Below are positions 35,118 to 45,695 of a stretch of 64,000 nucleotides of DNA, piece by piece. Location of the stretch: contig FMTU01000005.1 in the NCBI GenBank assembly GCA_900100475.1, positions 124,001-188,000 of the forward strand, read 5' to 3'. A model generated the notes under the pieces. The model saw only the letters and a program-made list of their open reading frames with translations. It was not told the DNA's origin and made no database searches. Position 1 is the first letter of the stretch; the number at the start of each line of letters is the position of its first letter. This DNA comes from Sphingobium faniae (GTDB lineage Bacteria > Pseudomonadota > Alphaproteobacteria > Sphingomonadales > Sphingomonadaceae). The position numbers were made by a program, and so were the translations under genes.

Positions 35118-36101
35118 TCAATGAAGCGCGAATTTGAGCAGCAGGGTGCGCTGGAAGAATTCGTGATTGTCGTCGGAGACGATCCAGATCATTGTCTGCC
35201 CGTCTTCCTCCGTGATGGCCAGTCCTTCGAAATTGTCGGCCAATAGCGGCGGCGCAAGCCGCGCCAGCGTTTCCGCCTGCAGCCGCGTGTCCGGGTCCAG
35301 CTTTTCGGGCAGTTCGACGATGGCGACAACGCCCGTGAACAGTTCTTGCAAGGTCAGCCGCCGGTTCAGCACCAGCAAATGCCGTTCATCCAGCGCCACC
35401 GCGTCGGTAGGGCGATAGCCCTGCGGCGGGGTATAGCGCAGGTGGATCGGGGAGGGCGTGTCGGGGTCCGCCGGGTCGCCGGAAAAGAGCAGGGCGTCGT
35501 GATTGCCGTCCGCCGCCATCCCCATCTCGGCGATGGCGATGAAGCGCCCATCGGGCAACCGGGCGAGGGATTCGATGGAACCTGTTTTCGGCCATGCCTC
35601 GATCTCCGGCCATGTCCGGCACGCTTCGACCCGTGCGAAGCCGGGTGAATAGCGGCATATCATCTGCTGCAATTCGAAGCCAACCCAATAGCGGTCCGTC
35701 GCGGCGTCATGCGTCATGGATTCCGAATCCCATGCCCACCAGGGCCTTCCCCTGTCCTGGGGGCGGACGGGCAAGGGCGCGATGAAGGAACGGCGCCGGG
35801 CTTCGCCGCTGCCGACATGAAAACCCATCAAAACCCCCGCGTCGCTCAGCCCCAGAATCTGTCCGGGCGGTTCCACCAGCAACGACGATATGCCGCCGAA
35901 ATTGGCGTTCCGGCTCGTCAATTCCCACCCCGCGACATAATCCAGCCTGCCCACGCGTCGCAGCGCGGGATCGCTGGCGCTCAGCGCCAAGGCGCGCGCC
36001 GCCACGGGCAGGGCGCCGGGTTGCATCAGCTTCGGCTTGTTCTTGTGGGCCGCCGGCAGCAGCAGGATGGCAAGAGCCAGGATGATCAGGATTCGACGCA
36101 T
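35118..36101 (-). CDS. Esterase-like activity of phytase family protein, exported
   Basis: The 327-residue protein starts MRRILIILALAILLLPAA, an export signal or anchor. The rest matches the family named for esterase-like activity of phytase, predicted beta-propellers: FGGISSLLVEPPGQILGLSDAG, WWAWDSESMTHD, NFEGLAITEEDG and WIVSDDNHEFFQRTLLLKF are typical. The substrate is unknown and catalytic residues are not defined. ATGs at 36113 and 36140 could extend it. It is convergent with rpmE. Confidence 0.8.
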   Translation of the reverse strand: MRRILIILALAILLLPAAHKNKPKLMQPGALPVAARALALSASDPALRRVGRLDYVAGWELTSRNANFGGISSLLVEPPGQILGLSDAGVLMGFHVGSGEARRRSFIAPLPVRPQDRGRPWWAWDSESMTHDAATDRYWVGFELQQMICRYSPGFARVEACRTWPEIEAWPKTGSIESLARLPDGRFIAIAEMGMAADGNHDALLFSGDPADPDTPSPIHLRYTPPQGYRPTDAVALDERHLLVLNRRLTLQELFTGVVAIVELPEKLDPDTRLQAETLARLAPPLLADNFEGLAITEEDGQTMIWIVSDDNHEFFQRTLLLKFALH

Positions 36102-36284
36102 CGTGCCTGCCATAGGACAATATGGGCTGGTATGCAGCATTCGCGTGATGGATCGTCCATAGCTGAACGGCGTCTGTCACGCTCATTCAGGCTTGGCTCA
36201 ATGCGACTCGGATAGAAGGAAATCATCAAGGCCAATCCGTCTTCGGAAACGCCTTTTGAAGATGGCTTTTGGAGGAGCAACGCC

Positions 36285-36695
36285 ATGAAGATGAAGTTTC
36301 TTGTCAATATGGGTGCTGCGCTGGCCATGGGCGTTGCCTCGCTTGCGGTAACCGCGACCCCGGCCATGGCGCGCGACGGTTGGAGCCGCCATCATGATCG
36401 CGGCCATTCCTACCGGGGCGATCGTGGCTACCGTGGCTATCGCGGTGACTATTATCGCGGCTACCGGGGCGATCGCTATTATCGCAACAACTCGTATCGC
36501 GGTTACCGGGGCGGCTATCGCTGCCGCGACAGCGGCACCGGCGGCACGATCATCGGTGCGATCGCGGGCGGTCTGCTCGGCAACGAAGTGGGCAAGGGCA
36601 GCAGCCGCTATGGTCGGGGCGACGGCACCACGGGCGCCATCATCGGCGCGGGCGTCGGAGCTCTTGCGGGTCGCGCCATCGACCGTGATTGCTAA
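36285..36695 (+). CDS. Glycine-zipper 2TM domain protein with RGYRGD repeats
   Basis: The 136-residue protein has a signal peptide ending TPAMA, a low-complexity Arg/Gly/Tyr region (about 31-78) made of RGYRGD-like units, and a glycine-zipper segment GGTIIGAIAGGLLGNEVGKG with a second GAIIGAGVGALAGRAI. Such 2TM glycine zippers are found in outer-membrane-associated proteins of the Rick_17kDa type. The Arg/Tyr-rich part may bind nucleic acid or envelope polymers, which is speculation. A good ribosome site (GGAGGAG) precedes the ATG. Confidence 0.8.
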   Translation: MKMKFLVNMGAALAMGVASLAVTATPAMARDGWSRHHDRGHSYRGDRGYRGYRGDYYRGYRGDRYYRNNSYRGYRGGYRCRDSGTGGTIIGAIAGGLLGNEVGKGSSRYGRGDGTTGAIIGAGVGALAGRAIDRDC

Positions 36696-36723
36696 AATAA
36701 CCCCCATCGGGTTTGTTTGAGGC

Positions 36724-36752
36724 AGGGCCGCTCCGCAGGGGGGCGGCCCTTG
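36724..36752. terminator. Hairpin between convergent genes, weak terminator
   Basis: The stem AGGGCCGC / GCGGCCCT with an 11-nt GC-rich loop lies between the stops of two convergent genes. The T-run is only two bases. Confidence 0.45.
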
Positions 36753-36770
36753 TCGTTCAGGGAGTTTTGC

Positions 36771-37028
36771 TCAGGGGATTTTTGCGCCAGTCATGTTGTC
36801 GTCGGCGGGGGCTAGCCGATCCCGGTCCGCGCGCAAGGCGGTCATCGCCGCCGGATTGAGGCCCGCATCTTCGTTGCGCGCCTGTCCTGCCCGTGCGTCC
36901 AGCATCGCCGCGGCGTCGTTGAGCGCGCTGGCCTCGCTCGCGCTGACGCCGCCTACGCCGTCGCCGGACGCCGATCCGCAGGCGGTCAGGCAGGTCAGCG
37001 TCGCGATACTGGCAAGAATGCGGATCAT
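36771..37028 (-). CDS. Small lipoprotein, unknown function
   Basis: The 85-residue product starts MIRILASIATLTCLTACGS, a type II signal peptide with lipobox LTAC; Cys17 would be acylated. The mature part (ASALNDAAAMLDARAGQ, then ALRADRDR) is short, helical and charged. No domain is recognised. The second of two in-frame ATGs (37028) is preferred because GGAGG lies 6 nt before it. Confidence 0.7.
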   Translation of the reverse strand: MIRILASIATLTCLTACGSASGDGVGGVSASEASALNDAAAMLDARAGQARNEDAGLNPAAMTALRADRDRLAPADDNMTGAKIP

Positions 37029-37063
37029 CTCCATCCTCCCCGGTGGTTAAGAAACGCGCATAA

Positions 37064-37098
37064 GAAAAGGGCCGCCCCGTTTCCGGCGCGGCCCTTTT
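37064..37098 (-). terminator. Terminator of the Ala/Asn-rich lipoprotein gene
   Basis: On the minus strand AAAAGGGCCGC pairs with GCGGCCCTTTT around a GC-rich loop, with T-runs on both outer sides. It lies 21 bp after the lipoprotein stop and can act in both directions. Confidence 0.75.
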
Positions 37099-37119
37099 CC
37101 GAAACTTGCCCGAAACGGA

Positions 37120-37347
37120 TCAGAGCGCGTTCGAAGCTGCGTTGTCGGCAGCATTCGCAGCGTTGGCTGCGGCGTTCGACGCATTGTCGGCGGCGTTCAG
37201 CGCAGCGTTCATCGCGTCGTCGGCAGCGTTCGATGCGTTATCCGCAGCGTTCGCGGCGGCGTTCGCGGCATTTTCCGCACCGCCCGAACAGGCGGCGAGG
37301 CCGAGCGAAGCGGCGAGAACGAGCGAAAGAGCAATCGACTTGGTCAT
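37120..37347 (-). CDS. Ala/Asn-repeat lipoprotein, Lpp-like
   Basis: The 75-residue product has a type II signal peptide ending LAAC (Cys20). The mature 55 residues consist almost wholly of Ala, Asn and Asp in short repeats such as NAADNAS, NAADDAM and NAALNAA. Read as a helix this gives an alanine-zipper face with periodic Asn/Asp, resembling the trimerising core of Lpp. No C-terminal Lys for linkage to peptidoglycan is seen; the protein ends ASNAL. Function is unknown; a structural outer-membrane lipoprotein is a fair guess. Confidence 0.75.
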   Translation of the reverse strand: MTKSIALSLVLAASLGLAACSGGAENAANAAANAADNASNAADDAMNAALNAADNASNAAANAANAADNAASNAL

Positions 37348-37526
37348 GGGCTAAACCCCTCTCTGAGAACAAAAAAACGTGCAGACCATCTCGGAGAAAA
37401 GCTCACCCCCCATCGCGTCTGCGCGGCGATTCGTAATGCCTTGACCGTTGCAAGGCAATCCTCTTCATGTGGGTTAAGAGCGGTATTTCAGCGATTTTAT
37501 CCAGAATTCGCCGCGAAAGAGCATGA

Positions 37527-37556
37527 TTGACGTATATAAAGTTTTCTTTATATAAC
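37527..37556 (+). promoter_or_regulatory. sahR promoter with overlapping palindromic SahR operator
   Basis: TTGACG (37527-37532) and TATAAC (37551-37556) form a promoter with an 18-nt spacer. The perfect dyad TATATAAAG-N4-CTTTATATA (37533-37554) fills the spacer and the -10, an ideal place for an ArsR-type repressor. The start codon is only 7 nt after the -10, so the mRNA may be leaderless. Confidence 0.7.
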
Positions 37557-37562
37557 CTTGTC

Positions 37563-38534
37563 ATGAGCGCCGCACTCGACATTTTCCGTGCCCTTGGCGA
37601 TCCGACGCGCCTGCGGATCATTCATCTGCTGCGCGCCATGGAGCTGGCGGTGGGCGAAATCGCGCAGGTCGTGGGGCAGAGCCAGCCGCGCGTGTCGCGC
37701 CATGTCCGCATCCTGGCCGAAGCGGGTCTGGTGGAGCGGCGCAAGGAGGGGAACTGGGTGTTCCTGCGGCTTGGCAAGGATGCAGAACTGGCCCCTTACT
37801 GGACGCTGTTCGACCAGATCGTGCCGTCGCAAGCCGAAATGTTGTGGCAACAGGCGGACCTTGCCCGCCTCGCCGCCGTGCGCGCGGATCGTTCGCGCGC
37901 CGCTGAAGCCTATTTCGCCGAACATGCGGAGGAATGGGACGCGATCCGCTCGCTCCATGTCGCCGAAGTGGATGTGGAGGCGGCGATGACGGTGCTGCTG
38001 GAGCAGGAGCCGATCGGCCATCTGCTCGACATCGGCACCGGCACCGGCCGCATGATCGAACTCTTCGGCTCCGATGCCGAGCAGGTGACGGCGCTCGACC
38101 GCAGTCCGGACATGCTCCGCCTCGCCCGCGCCAAGCTGCCGGAGGATGCGGGCGACAAATATGCGCTGGTGCTGGGCGATTTCGGCGACCTGCCGATAGA
38201 GCGCGGCAGCGTCGATACGGTCGTGCTGCATCAGGTGCTGCATTATGCGCAGGCGCCCGAAGCCGTGATCGCCGAAGCCGCCCGCGTCATAACCGCGCAG
38301 GGACGCATGCTGATCGCTGACTTCGCCGCCCATGGACGCGAGGAGTTGCGCCTGCGCGACCAGCACGCGCGCCTCGGCTTTTCGGACGAGCAGATCGAAA
38401 CCTGGTTCACGCAAGCGGGCCTTAACCTCGAAAGGGTGGAAAGCCTGCCTGGACAGGAACTCACCGTGCAACTCTGGCTGGGCCGCCGCCATGGCGCGCG
38501 CGTCCTGCCCATCGAAGGACGCATTTCCGCATGA
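37563..38534 (+). CDS. sahR: ArsR-type regulator fused to SAM-binding methyltransferase domain (SahR-like)
   Basis: The 323-residue protein has an ArsR winged-helix domain (about 1-90; FRALGDPTRLRIIHLL, QSQPRVSRHVRILAEAGLV) and a class I methyltransferase domain (about 140-290; LLDIGTGTGRMIELF). This is the architecture of SahR, a repressor of methionine-cycle genes that senses S-adenosylhomocysteine. Its genomic position supports this: it is translationally coupled to metF and then metH. A palindrome in its promoter points to autoregulation. The ATG at 37563 lacks a ribosome site, which fits a leaderless transcript. The methyltransferase fold is probably used for ligand sensing. Confidence 0.85.
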   Translation: MSAALDIFRALGDPTRLRIIHLLRAMELAVGEIAQVVGQSQPRVSRHVRILAEAGLVERRKEGNWVFLRLGKDAELAPYWTLFDQIVPSQAEMLWQQADLARLAAVRADRSRAAEAYFAEHAEEWDAIRSLHVAEVDVEAAMTVLLEQEPIGHLLDIGTGTGRMIELFGSDAEQVTALDRSPDMLRLARAKLPEDAGDKYALVLGDFGDLPIERGSVDTVVLHQVLHYAQAPEAVIAEAARVITAQGRMLIADFAAHGREELRLRDQHARLGFSDEQIETWFTQAGLNLERVESLPGQELTVQLWLGRRHGARVLPIEGRISA

Positions 38535-39457
38535 CCCTCCACTTTCCTTCCGTCGAAGAGGCGCGGCGCGCGCTGGATGCGCCGCTTTATGCCGATCTGG
38601 CGGGCGACCTGAACGTCAGCTTCGAATTCTTCCCGCCCAGAACGGAGAAGATGGATGAGCAACTCTGGTCCGCGATCGAGACGCTGACGCCGCTGGGGCC
38701 GAAATTCGTGTCCGTCACCTATGGCGCGGGTGGGTCGACGCGGGAGCGCACGCACAACACCGTCGCCCGCATCGCGAAGGAAACGCCGCTTGCCGCCGCC
38801 GCGCACCTGACCTGCGTCGCGGCCTGCAAGGATGAGATCGCGGAAGTCGCGGACGCTTATTGGGAAGCGGGGGTACGTCACATCGTCGCTCTGCGGGGCG
38901 ATCCGCCGGAGGCCGGCAAGCGGTTCGAACCGCATCCGCAGGGTTATCAGGGCGCGGCCGAACTGGTCGAAGGGCTGGTGCAACGCCATCCCTTTGAAAT
39001 TTCCGTCGCCGCCTATCCCGAAACCCATCCCGAAGCGGCGAGCGCGCAGAGCGACATCGACAATTTGAAGCGCAAGCTGGACGCGGGCGCGACCCGTGCC
39101 ATCACCCAATTCTTCTTTGAGCCGGATAGCTTCTTCCGTTTCCGCGATACCGTCGCGGCGGCGGGGATCGACGCGGACATCATCCCCGGCATCATGCCCG
39201 TCAGCAATTTCGCGGCGGTCCAGCGCATGTCGGCGATGTGCAACACCAACGTCCCCAACTGGATGGGCCGGTTGTTCGAGGGGCTGGATACCCTTCCCGC
39301 CGCGCGGCAACTCGTGTCTGCGACGCTGGCGGCCGAACTGTGCCGCAAGCTCTATGCGGGCGGGGTGCGCGATTTCCACTTCTACACGCTCAACCGGGCC
39401 GAGTTGAGCTATGCCATCTGCCACCTGCTGGGCCTGCGACCGGAGAAAAGTGCATGA
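38531..39457 (+). CDS. metF: 5,10-Methylenetetrahydrofolate reductase
   Basis: MetF reduces methylene-THF to methyl-THF, the methyl donor for MetH. The 308-residue flavoprotein TIM barrel has NVSFEFFPPRTEKMDEQLW with the catalytic Glu, FVSVTYGAGGSTRERT, HLTCVAACKDEI, and ALRGDPPEAG. The start overlaps the sahR stop and the stop overlaps the next start (both ATGA), which shows tight operon coupling. Confidence 0.97.
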   Translation: MTLHFPSVEEARRALDAPLYADLAGDLNVSFEFFPPRTEKMDEQLWSAIETLTPLGPKFVSVTYGAGGSTRERTHNTVARIAKETPLAAAAHLTCVAACKDEIAEVADAYWEAGVRHIVALRGDPPEAGKRFEPHPQGYQGAAELVEGLVQRHPFEISVAAYPETHPEAASAQSDIDNLKRKLDAGATRAITQFFFEPDSFFRFRDTVAAAGIDADIIPGIMPVSNFAAVQRMSAMCNTNVPNWMGRLFEGLDTLPAARQLVSATLAAELCRKLYAGGVRDFHFYTLNRAELSYAICHLLGLRPEKSA

Positions 39458-40500
39458 CCGCCGAGGAACAATTCCGCGCCATCGCGGCGGAAAAGATCAT
39501 GGTTTTCGACGGGGGCTATGGCACGTCGATCCAGAAACATGGACTGGTCGAAGCGGATTATCGCGGCGATCTGGATCTGGCCAAGGATCAGAAGGGCAAT
39601 AACGACCTGCTCTGCCTGACCCGCCCCGACATCGTGGAGGGCATCCACGCCGCCTATCTGGAGGCCGGGGCGGACATGGTCGAAACCAACACCTTTTCTT
39701 CCACGAAGATCGCCATGGCCGATTATGGCTGCGAACATCTGGTGCGGGACATCAACATCGCGGCCGCGAAGCTGGCGCGCAAGGCGTGTGACGCGGCGGC
39801 CGCGAAGGACGGCCGGCCGCGTTTCGTCGCCGGCGCCATCGGACCGACGAACAAGACGCTGTCGATTTCGCCCGACGTCAACGACCCGGCCTATCGCGAG
39901 GTGGATTATGACACGCTCAAGGCAGATTATCGCGAGCAATGCGCCGCGCTGATCGAAGGGGGCGTCGATTTCCTGCTGGTTGAAACCTGCTTCGACACGC
40001 TCAACGCCAAGGCGGCGGGCATGGCCGCGCGGGAGGCGGAGGCGGCGGCGGGCCGTCCGGTGCCGCTGATGCTGAGCTTCACCATCACCGACATGTCGGG
40101 CCGCAACCTGTCGGGGCATACGATCAACGCCTTCTGGTATTCGCTGCGGCATCTGAAGCCGCTCACCATCGGCGTGAACTGCGCGTTCGGAGCGGATTTG
40201 CTGCGGCCTTATCTGAGCGAGTTGGCGAAGAATGCGGATACGCTGATACTCGCCTATCCCAATGCGGGGCTGCCCAATGAACTGGGACAGTATGACGAAC
40301 TGCCTGAAACCACCGCGTCGCTCATCCGCCAATGGGTCGATGAGGGGCTGGTGAACATGGTTGGCGGCTGCTGCGGCACCACGCCTGCGCATATCGGGGC
40401 GGTCGCGAAGGCGCTTGCGGGCTTCAAGCCACGTGTCCTGCCCAAGCTTCCCGTCGTGACCCGCCTTGCGGGGCTGGAGCCGATGCACATCGCGGCCTGA
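39454..40500 (+). CDS. metH: Methionine synthase, homocysteine-binding module (split MetH, N part)
   Basis: This 348-residue protein is the homocysteine S-methyltransferase module that forms the N terminus of full-length MetH. The zinc ligands are Cys243 in VNCAFG and Cys306-Cys307 in GGCCGT. It begins IMVFDGGYGTSIQKHGL, close to canonical MetH. It ends after EPMHIAA and the rest of MetH is encoded separately 85 bp downstream, so the enzyme works as two polypeptides. The start overlaps the metF stop. Confidence 0.93.
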   Translation: MTAEEQFRAIAAEKIMVFDGGYGTSIQKHGLVEADYRGDLDLAKDQKGNNDLLCLTRPDIVEGIHAAYLEAGADMVETNTFSSTKIAMADYGCEHLVRDINIAAAKLARKACDAAAAKDGRPRFVAGAIGPTNKTLSISPDVNDPAYREVDYDTLKADYREQCAALIEGGVDFLLVETCFDTLNAKAAGMAAREAEAAAGRPVPLMLSFTITDMSGRNLSGHTINAFWYSLRHLKPLTIGVNCAFGADLLRPYLSELAKNADTLILAYPNAGLPNELGQYDELPETTASLIRQWVDEGLVNMVGGCCGTTPAHIGAVAKALAGFKPRVLPKLPVVTRLAGLEPMHIAA

Positions 40501-40510
40501 TATCATTTCC

Positions 40511-40575
40511 GTTCGTGTCGAGCGAAGTCGAGACACGGGCATATAACGCTTCTCGACTTCGCTCGAAGCGATCGG
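40511..40575. repeat. Dispersed inverted-repeat element between the two metH genes
   Basis: The element has nested symmetry. CGTGTC/GACACG flanks GAGCGAAGTCGA, and CGCTTC/GAAGCG flanks the exact reverse complement TCGACTTCGCTC. It fills most of the 85-bp gap. Such GTCGAGCGAAGTCGAGAC-type palindromes are frequent between genes in sphingomonads as I recall. It could fold in the operon mRNA. Confidence 0.6.
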
Positions 40576-40585
40576 ACTTTGAAAA

Positions 40586-43204
<2,619 letters not shown>

Positions 43205-43299
43205 ACGCCGCGGTGGCGCAAGCGTCCCATAACGGGGCAGGGTTTCGTTAACCACGTCCGGGCATTGGCCGCGCGCAGGGCAACGCCTACCGTGTGCCC

Positions 43300-44238
43300 A
43301 TGCGTATAACCTCCACCGCCGCCCTCGTGTCCACCGCCATCGCAGCCACCGCTTTCGCGCAGGTGTCGCCCGCGCCCTTCACCGTTGCGGAAACCGGGCA
43401 AGCCTTCGCCTCGCTCGCGCAGGCATTGAACGCGATCGGCAACGGCAGAGGCACGGTGGTGATCGCGCCCGGCACCTACCGCCAGTGCGCGGTGCAGCAG
43501 GGGGGGCAGGTGACCTTCACCGCCGCGACGCCGGGGACGGTCATCCTTGACGGCGTGACCTGTGAGGGCAAGGCGGCGCTCGTCCTGCGCGGCAGCGCGA
43601 GCAAGGTGGACGGCATCGTCTTCCAGAATCTGCGCGTGCCGGACGGCAATGGCGCGGGCATCCGGCTGGAAAGCGGCGACCTGACCGTCACCAACAGCCT
43701 GTTCCGCAACAGCGAGCAAGGAATCCTGTCCGGCGACGCGCCGGGCAACAGCGTCACCATCGACAAATCGACCTTCCGCCATCTGGGCCGCTGCGACCGC
43801 GATCTGGACTGCGCGCATGGCGTCTATATCGGCCATTATGGCAGCCTCACCGTCACCCGGTCGCGCTTCGACCAGGGCAATGGCGGCCATTATCTCAAGA
43901 CCCGCACGCCGCGCGTCACGATCACGACCAACAGCTTCGACGACAGCGCGGGACACCTGACCAACTATATGATCGACCTTTCCAACGGCGCTAGCGGCAC
44001 GATCAGCGGTAATGAGATGGTGCAGGGCAAGGACAAGGAAAATTACAGCGCCTTCATCACCGTCGCCCCGGAAGGCCGCGAGCATGACAGTTCGGGCCTG
44101 TCCATCGCGGACAACAGCGCGTCCTTCGTGCCGGGCCTGCAACGCAGCAGCAGCTTCGTCGCCAATTTTACCGATGATGCGGTGAAGATCGGCGCGAACA
44201 GGCTGGCGAGCGGCATCAAAGTTTCGGACCGCCGCTGA
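43300..44238 (+). CDS. Exported right-handed beta-helix repeat protein
   Basis: The 312-residue protein starts MRITSTAALVSTAIAATAFA, a signal peptide cleaved before QVSP. The mature part has repeated parallel beta-helix rungs, for example SKVDGIVFQNLRV, LTVTNSLFRNS, VTIDKSTFRHLG, LTVTRSRFDQG and VTITTNSFDDS, each with the inward Asn/Phe pattern. This fold occurs in polysaccharide lyases and epimerases, but catalytic residues could not be assigned. A GTG at 43294 is an alternative start. No related gene is adjacent. Confidence 0.78.
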   Translation: MRITSTAALVSTAIAATAFAQVSPAPFTVAETGQAFASLAQALNAIGNGRGTVVIAPGTYRQCAVQQGGQVTFTAATPGTVILDGVTCEGKAALVLRGSASKVDGIVFQNLRVPDGNGAGIRLESGDLTVTNSLFRNSEQGILSGDAPGNSVTIDKSTFRHLGRCDRDLDCAHGVYIGHYGSLTVTRSRFDQGNGGHYLKTRTPRVTITTNSFDDSAGHLTNYMIDLSNGASGTISGNEMVQGKDKENYSAFITVAPEGREHDSSGLSIADNSASFVPGLQRSSSFVANFTDDAVKIGANRLASGIKVSDRR

Positions 44239-44278
44239 CGCCTTGCCAGCGGGTGGTGATGGGCAGATAAGCCATCCC

Positions 44279-44482
44279 ATGCGAACGACCTATGACTCGG
44301 CTACCGTCCGCCTCTATCATCTGAGCGACGCGCAGGAGGGCGGGGCGGCCACGACCCTGTTTTACGGCTCCCTGAACGAAGCTCTTCGCATCGCCGCAGG
44401 GCAATCGGCCGATGTGCAGGACGGCCTGTTCCTCGCCACCGACAATGATGTGGTCGCCTATCTGGACCTGATCGACGATTGA
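44279..44482 (+). CDS. Small conserved-looking hypothetical protein
   Basis: The 67-residue acidic protein (MRTTYDSATVRLYHLSDAQE to the end LDLIDD) has no recognised domain. Regular hydrophobic spacing and a normal amino-acid mix suggest a real gene: GSLNEALRIAAGQSADVQDGL would be a helix-turn. It sits 40 bp after the beta-helix gene, and its start has only a weak ribosome site. It could be a small cytoplasmic regulator or adaptor, but nothing shows this. Confidence 0.55.
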   Translation: MRTTYDSATVRLYHLSDAQEGGAATTLFYGSLNEALRIAAGQSADVQDGLFLATDNDVVAYLDLIDD

Positions 44483-44501
44483 GCCGACCGATACGGGGGT
44501 T

Positions 44502-45563
44502 CTAGCGCGCTTCCAGCACCATGTTGAACGGCCCTTCGGCGGCGCGGCGGACGTTTTCGAAGCCGCCTTCGCGGACGATGCGGGACAATCGCGCTTCTCC
44601 GGCCTGCGCGCCCAGTCCTTCGCCCACCTCCTGATCGAGCGATGTCGGCACGCAGATCATCGTGGAGGCGTTGTAATACAAGCGTCCGACGGGATTGAGA
44701 TTATCTTCCGGCCTGTCCGCGGCAATCGGCTCGACGATCATCCAGCTTCCGCCTGGCGTCAATATCCGCCGAATATGCGCCGCGCAGCCGCGCGGATCGC
44801 CCATGTCGTGCAAACAGTCATACATGGTGACGAGGTCGAAATCCCGTTCCGGCACGTCCTTGGCCGTCGATATGTCGAACCGCACCCGCTCGCTCAGTCC
44901 ATGCGCCTGTGCATGGCGCCGGGCTTCCTCGATCGAGGGTTCATGGAAATCATAGCCGATGAACTGGCTTTGCGGATAAGCCTGCGCCATCAGCAGCGTG
45001 GAAAAGCCGACGCCGCATCCGATGTCGGCGACCTTCGCGCCCGCCCGCAGCTTCGCTTCCACGCCGTCCAGCGCGGGAAGCCATGTCTGCACGATATTGT
45101 TGACATAGCCGGGACGAAAGAAAGCGCCCGTCGCGCAGAACAGGCAGGCGGCATGATCGCCCCAGCGCACGCCGGTGCCGTGGCGGAAACATTCCTCCAC
45201 CTTGGGTTCCGCTTCGATCATCGCGGCCACCATTTCGAATGCCGCCACCAGATAGACCGGGCTGTCGGGGTCGTGGAACACCATTGCCTGTTCGGGCGAC
45301 AGGCTGAATCGGTCCGCCGCCGGATCATAATCTATATAGCCGTTCGCGGCCTGCGCCAGCGCCCATTCGCGCACATAGCGTTCATGCAGGCCACCTGTTC
45401 GCCGCGCCAGTTCGGCGGCGGTGGCAGGCCCTTCCGCCAGCGCGTCGAACATCCCCAGCCGCACGCCCAGCCGCACCGTGGGCACGCTCATCGCGCCGCC
45501 CAGATCGCCGAGCATCTTTCCTATGAAACCATGCAGTCTTTCTTCGTCGATCGGTGCGGACAT
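44502..45563 (-). CDS. Class I SAM-dependent methyltransferase with N-terminal winged-helix domain
   Basis: The 353-residue protein has an N-terminal dimerisation/winged-helix region (about 20-100; LGMFDALAEGPATAAELARRTG) followed by a Rossmann methyltransferase domain with motif I VADIGCGVGFSTLLMAQ and later MYDCLHDMGDPRGCAAHIRRIL. This resembles O-methyltransferase-type proteins that act on small aromatic or polyketide substrates, although bacterial members are often uncharacterised. GAGAGGAG precedes the ATG at 45563. It stands alone between a small hypothetical gene and nfeD. Confidence 0.82.
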   Translation of the reverse strand: MSAPIDEERLHGFIGKMLGDLGGAMSVPTVRLGVRLGMFDALAEGPATAAELARRTGGLHERYVREWALAQAANGYIDYDPAADRFSLSPEQAMVFHDPDSPVYLVAAFEMVAAMIEAEPKVEECFRHGTGVRWGDHAACLFCATGAFFRPGYVNNIVQTWLPALDGVEAKLRAGAKVADIGCGVGFSTLLMAQAYPQSQFIGYDFHEPSIEEARRHAQAHGLSERVRFDISTAKDVPERDFDLVTMYDCLHDMGDPRGCAAHIRRILTPGGSWMIVEPIAADRPEDNLNPVGRLYYNASTMICVPTSLDQEVGEGLGAQAGEARLSRIVREGGFENVRRAAEGPFNMVLEAR

Positions 45564-45695
45564 GACGCGCTCCTCTCGCCAGACGCCCGACTCCGTGGAC
45601 GGACGACAATGGCGGGAAAATAGCATATCGCGCTTCGATCCGCGACTGCCATCCTGCTGCATCGTGAAGCCCCGGGAGGCTCCCGCGAAGCATCG

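Noticed and set aside
36285-36540. CRISPR-like repeats
   Set aside because: The repeats are coding RGYRGD units of variable spacing without spacers.
40501-40585. metH split caused by a frameshift or an assembly error
   Set aside because: The two frames are separated by 85 non-coding bases with a repeat, each part has a complete module boundary, and split MetH is known in related bacteria.
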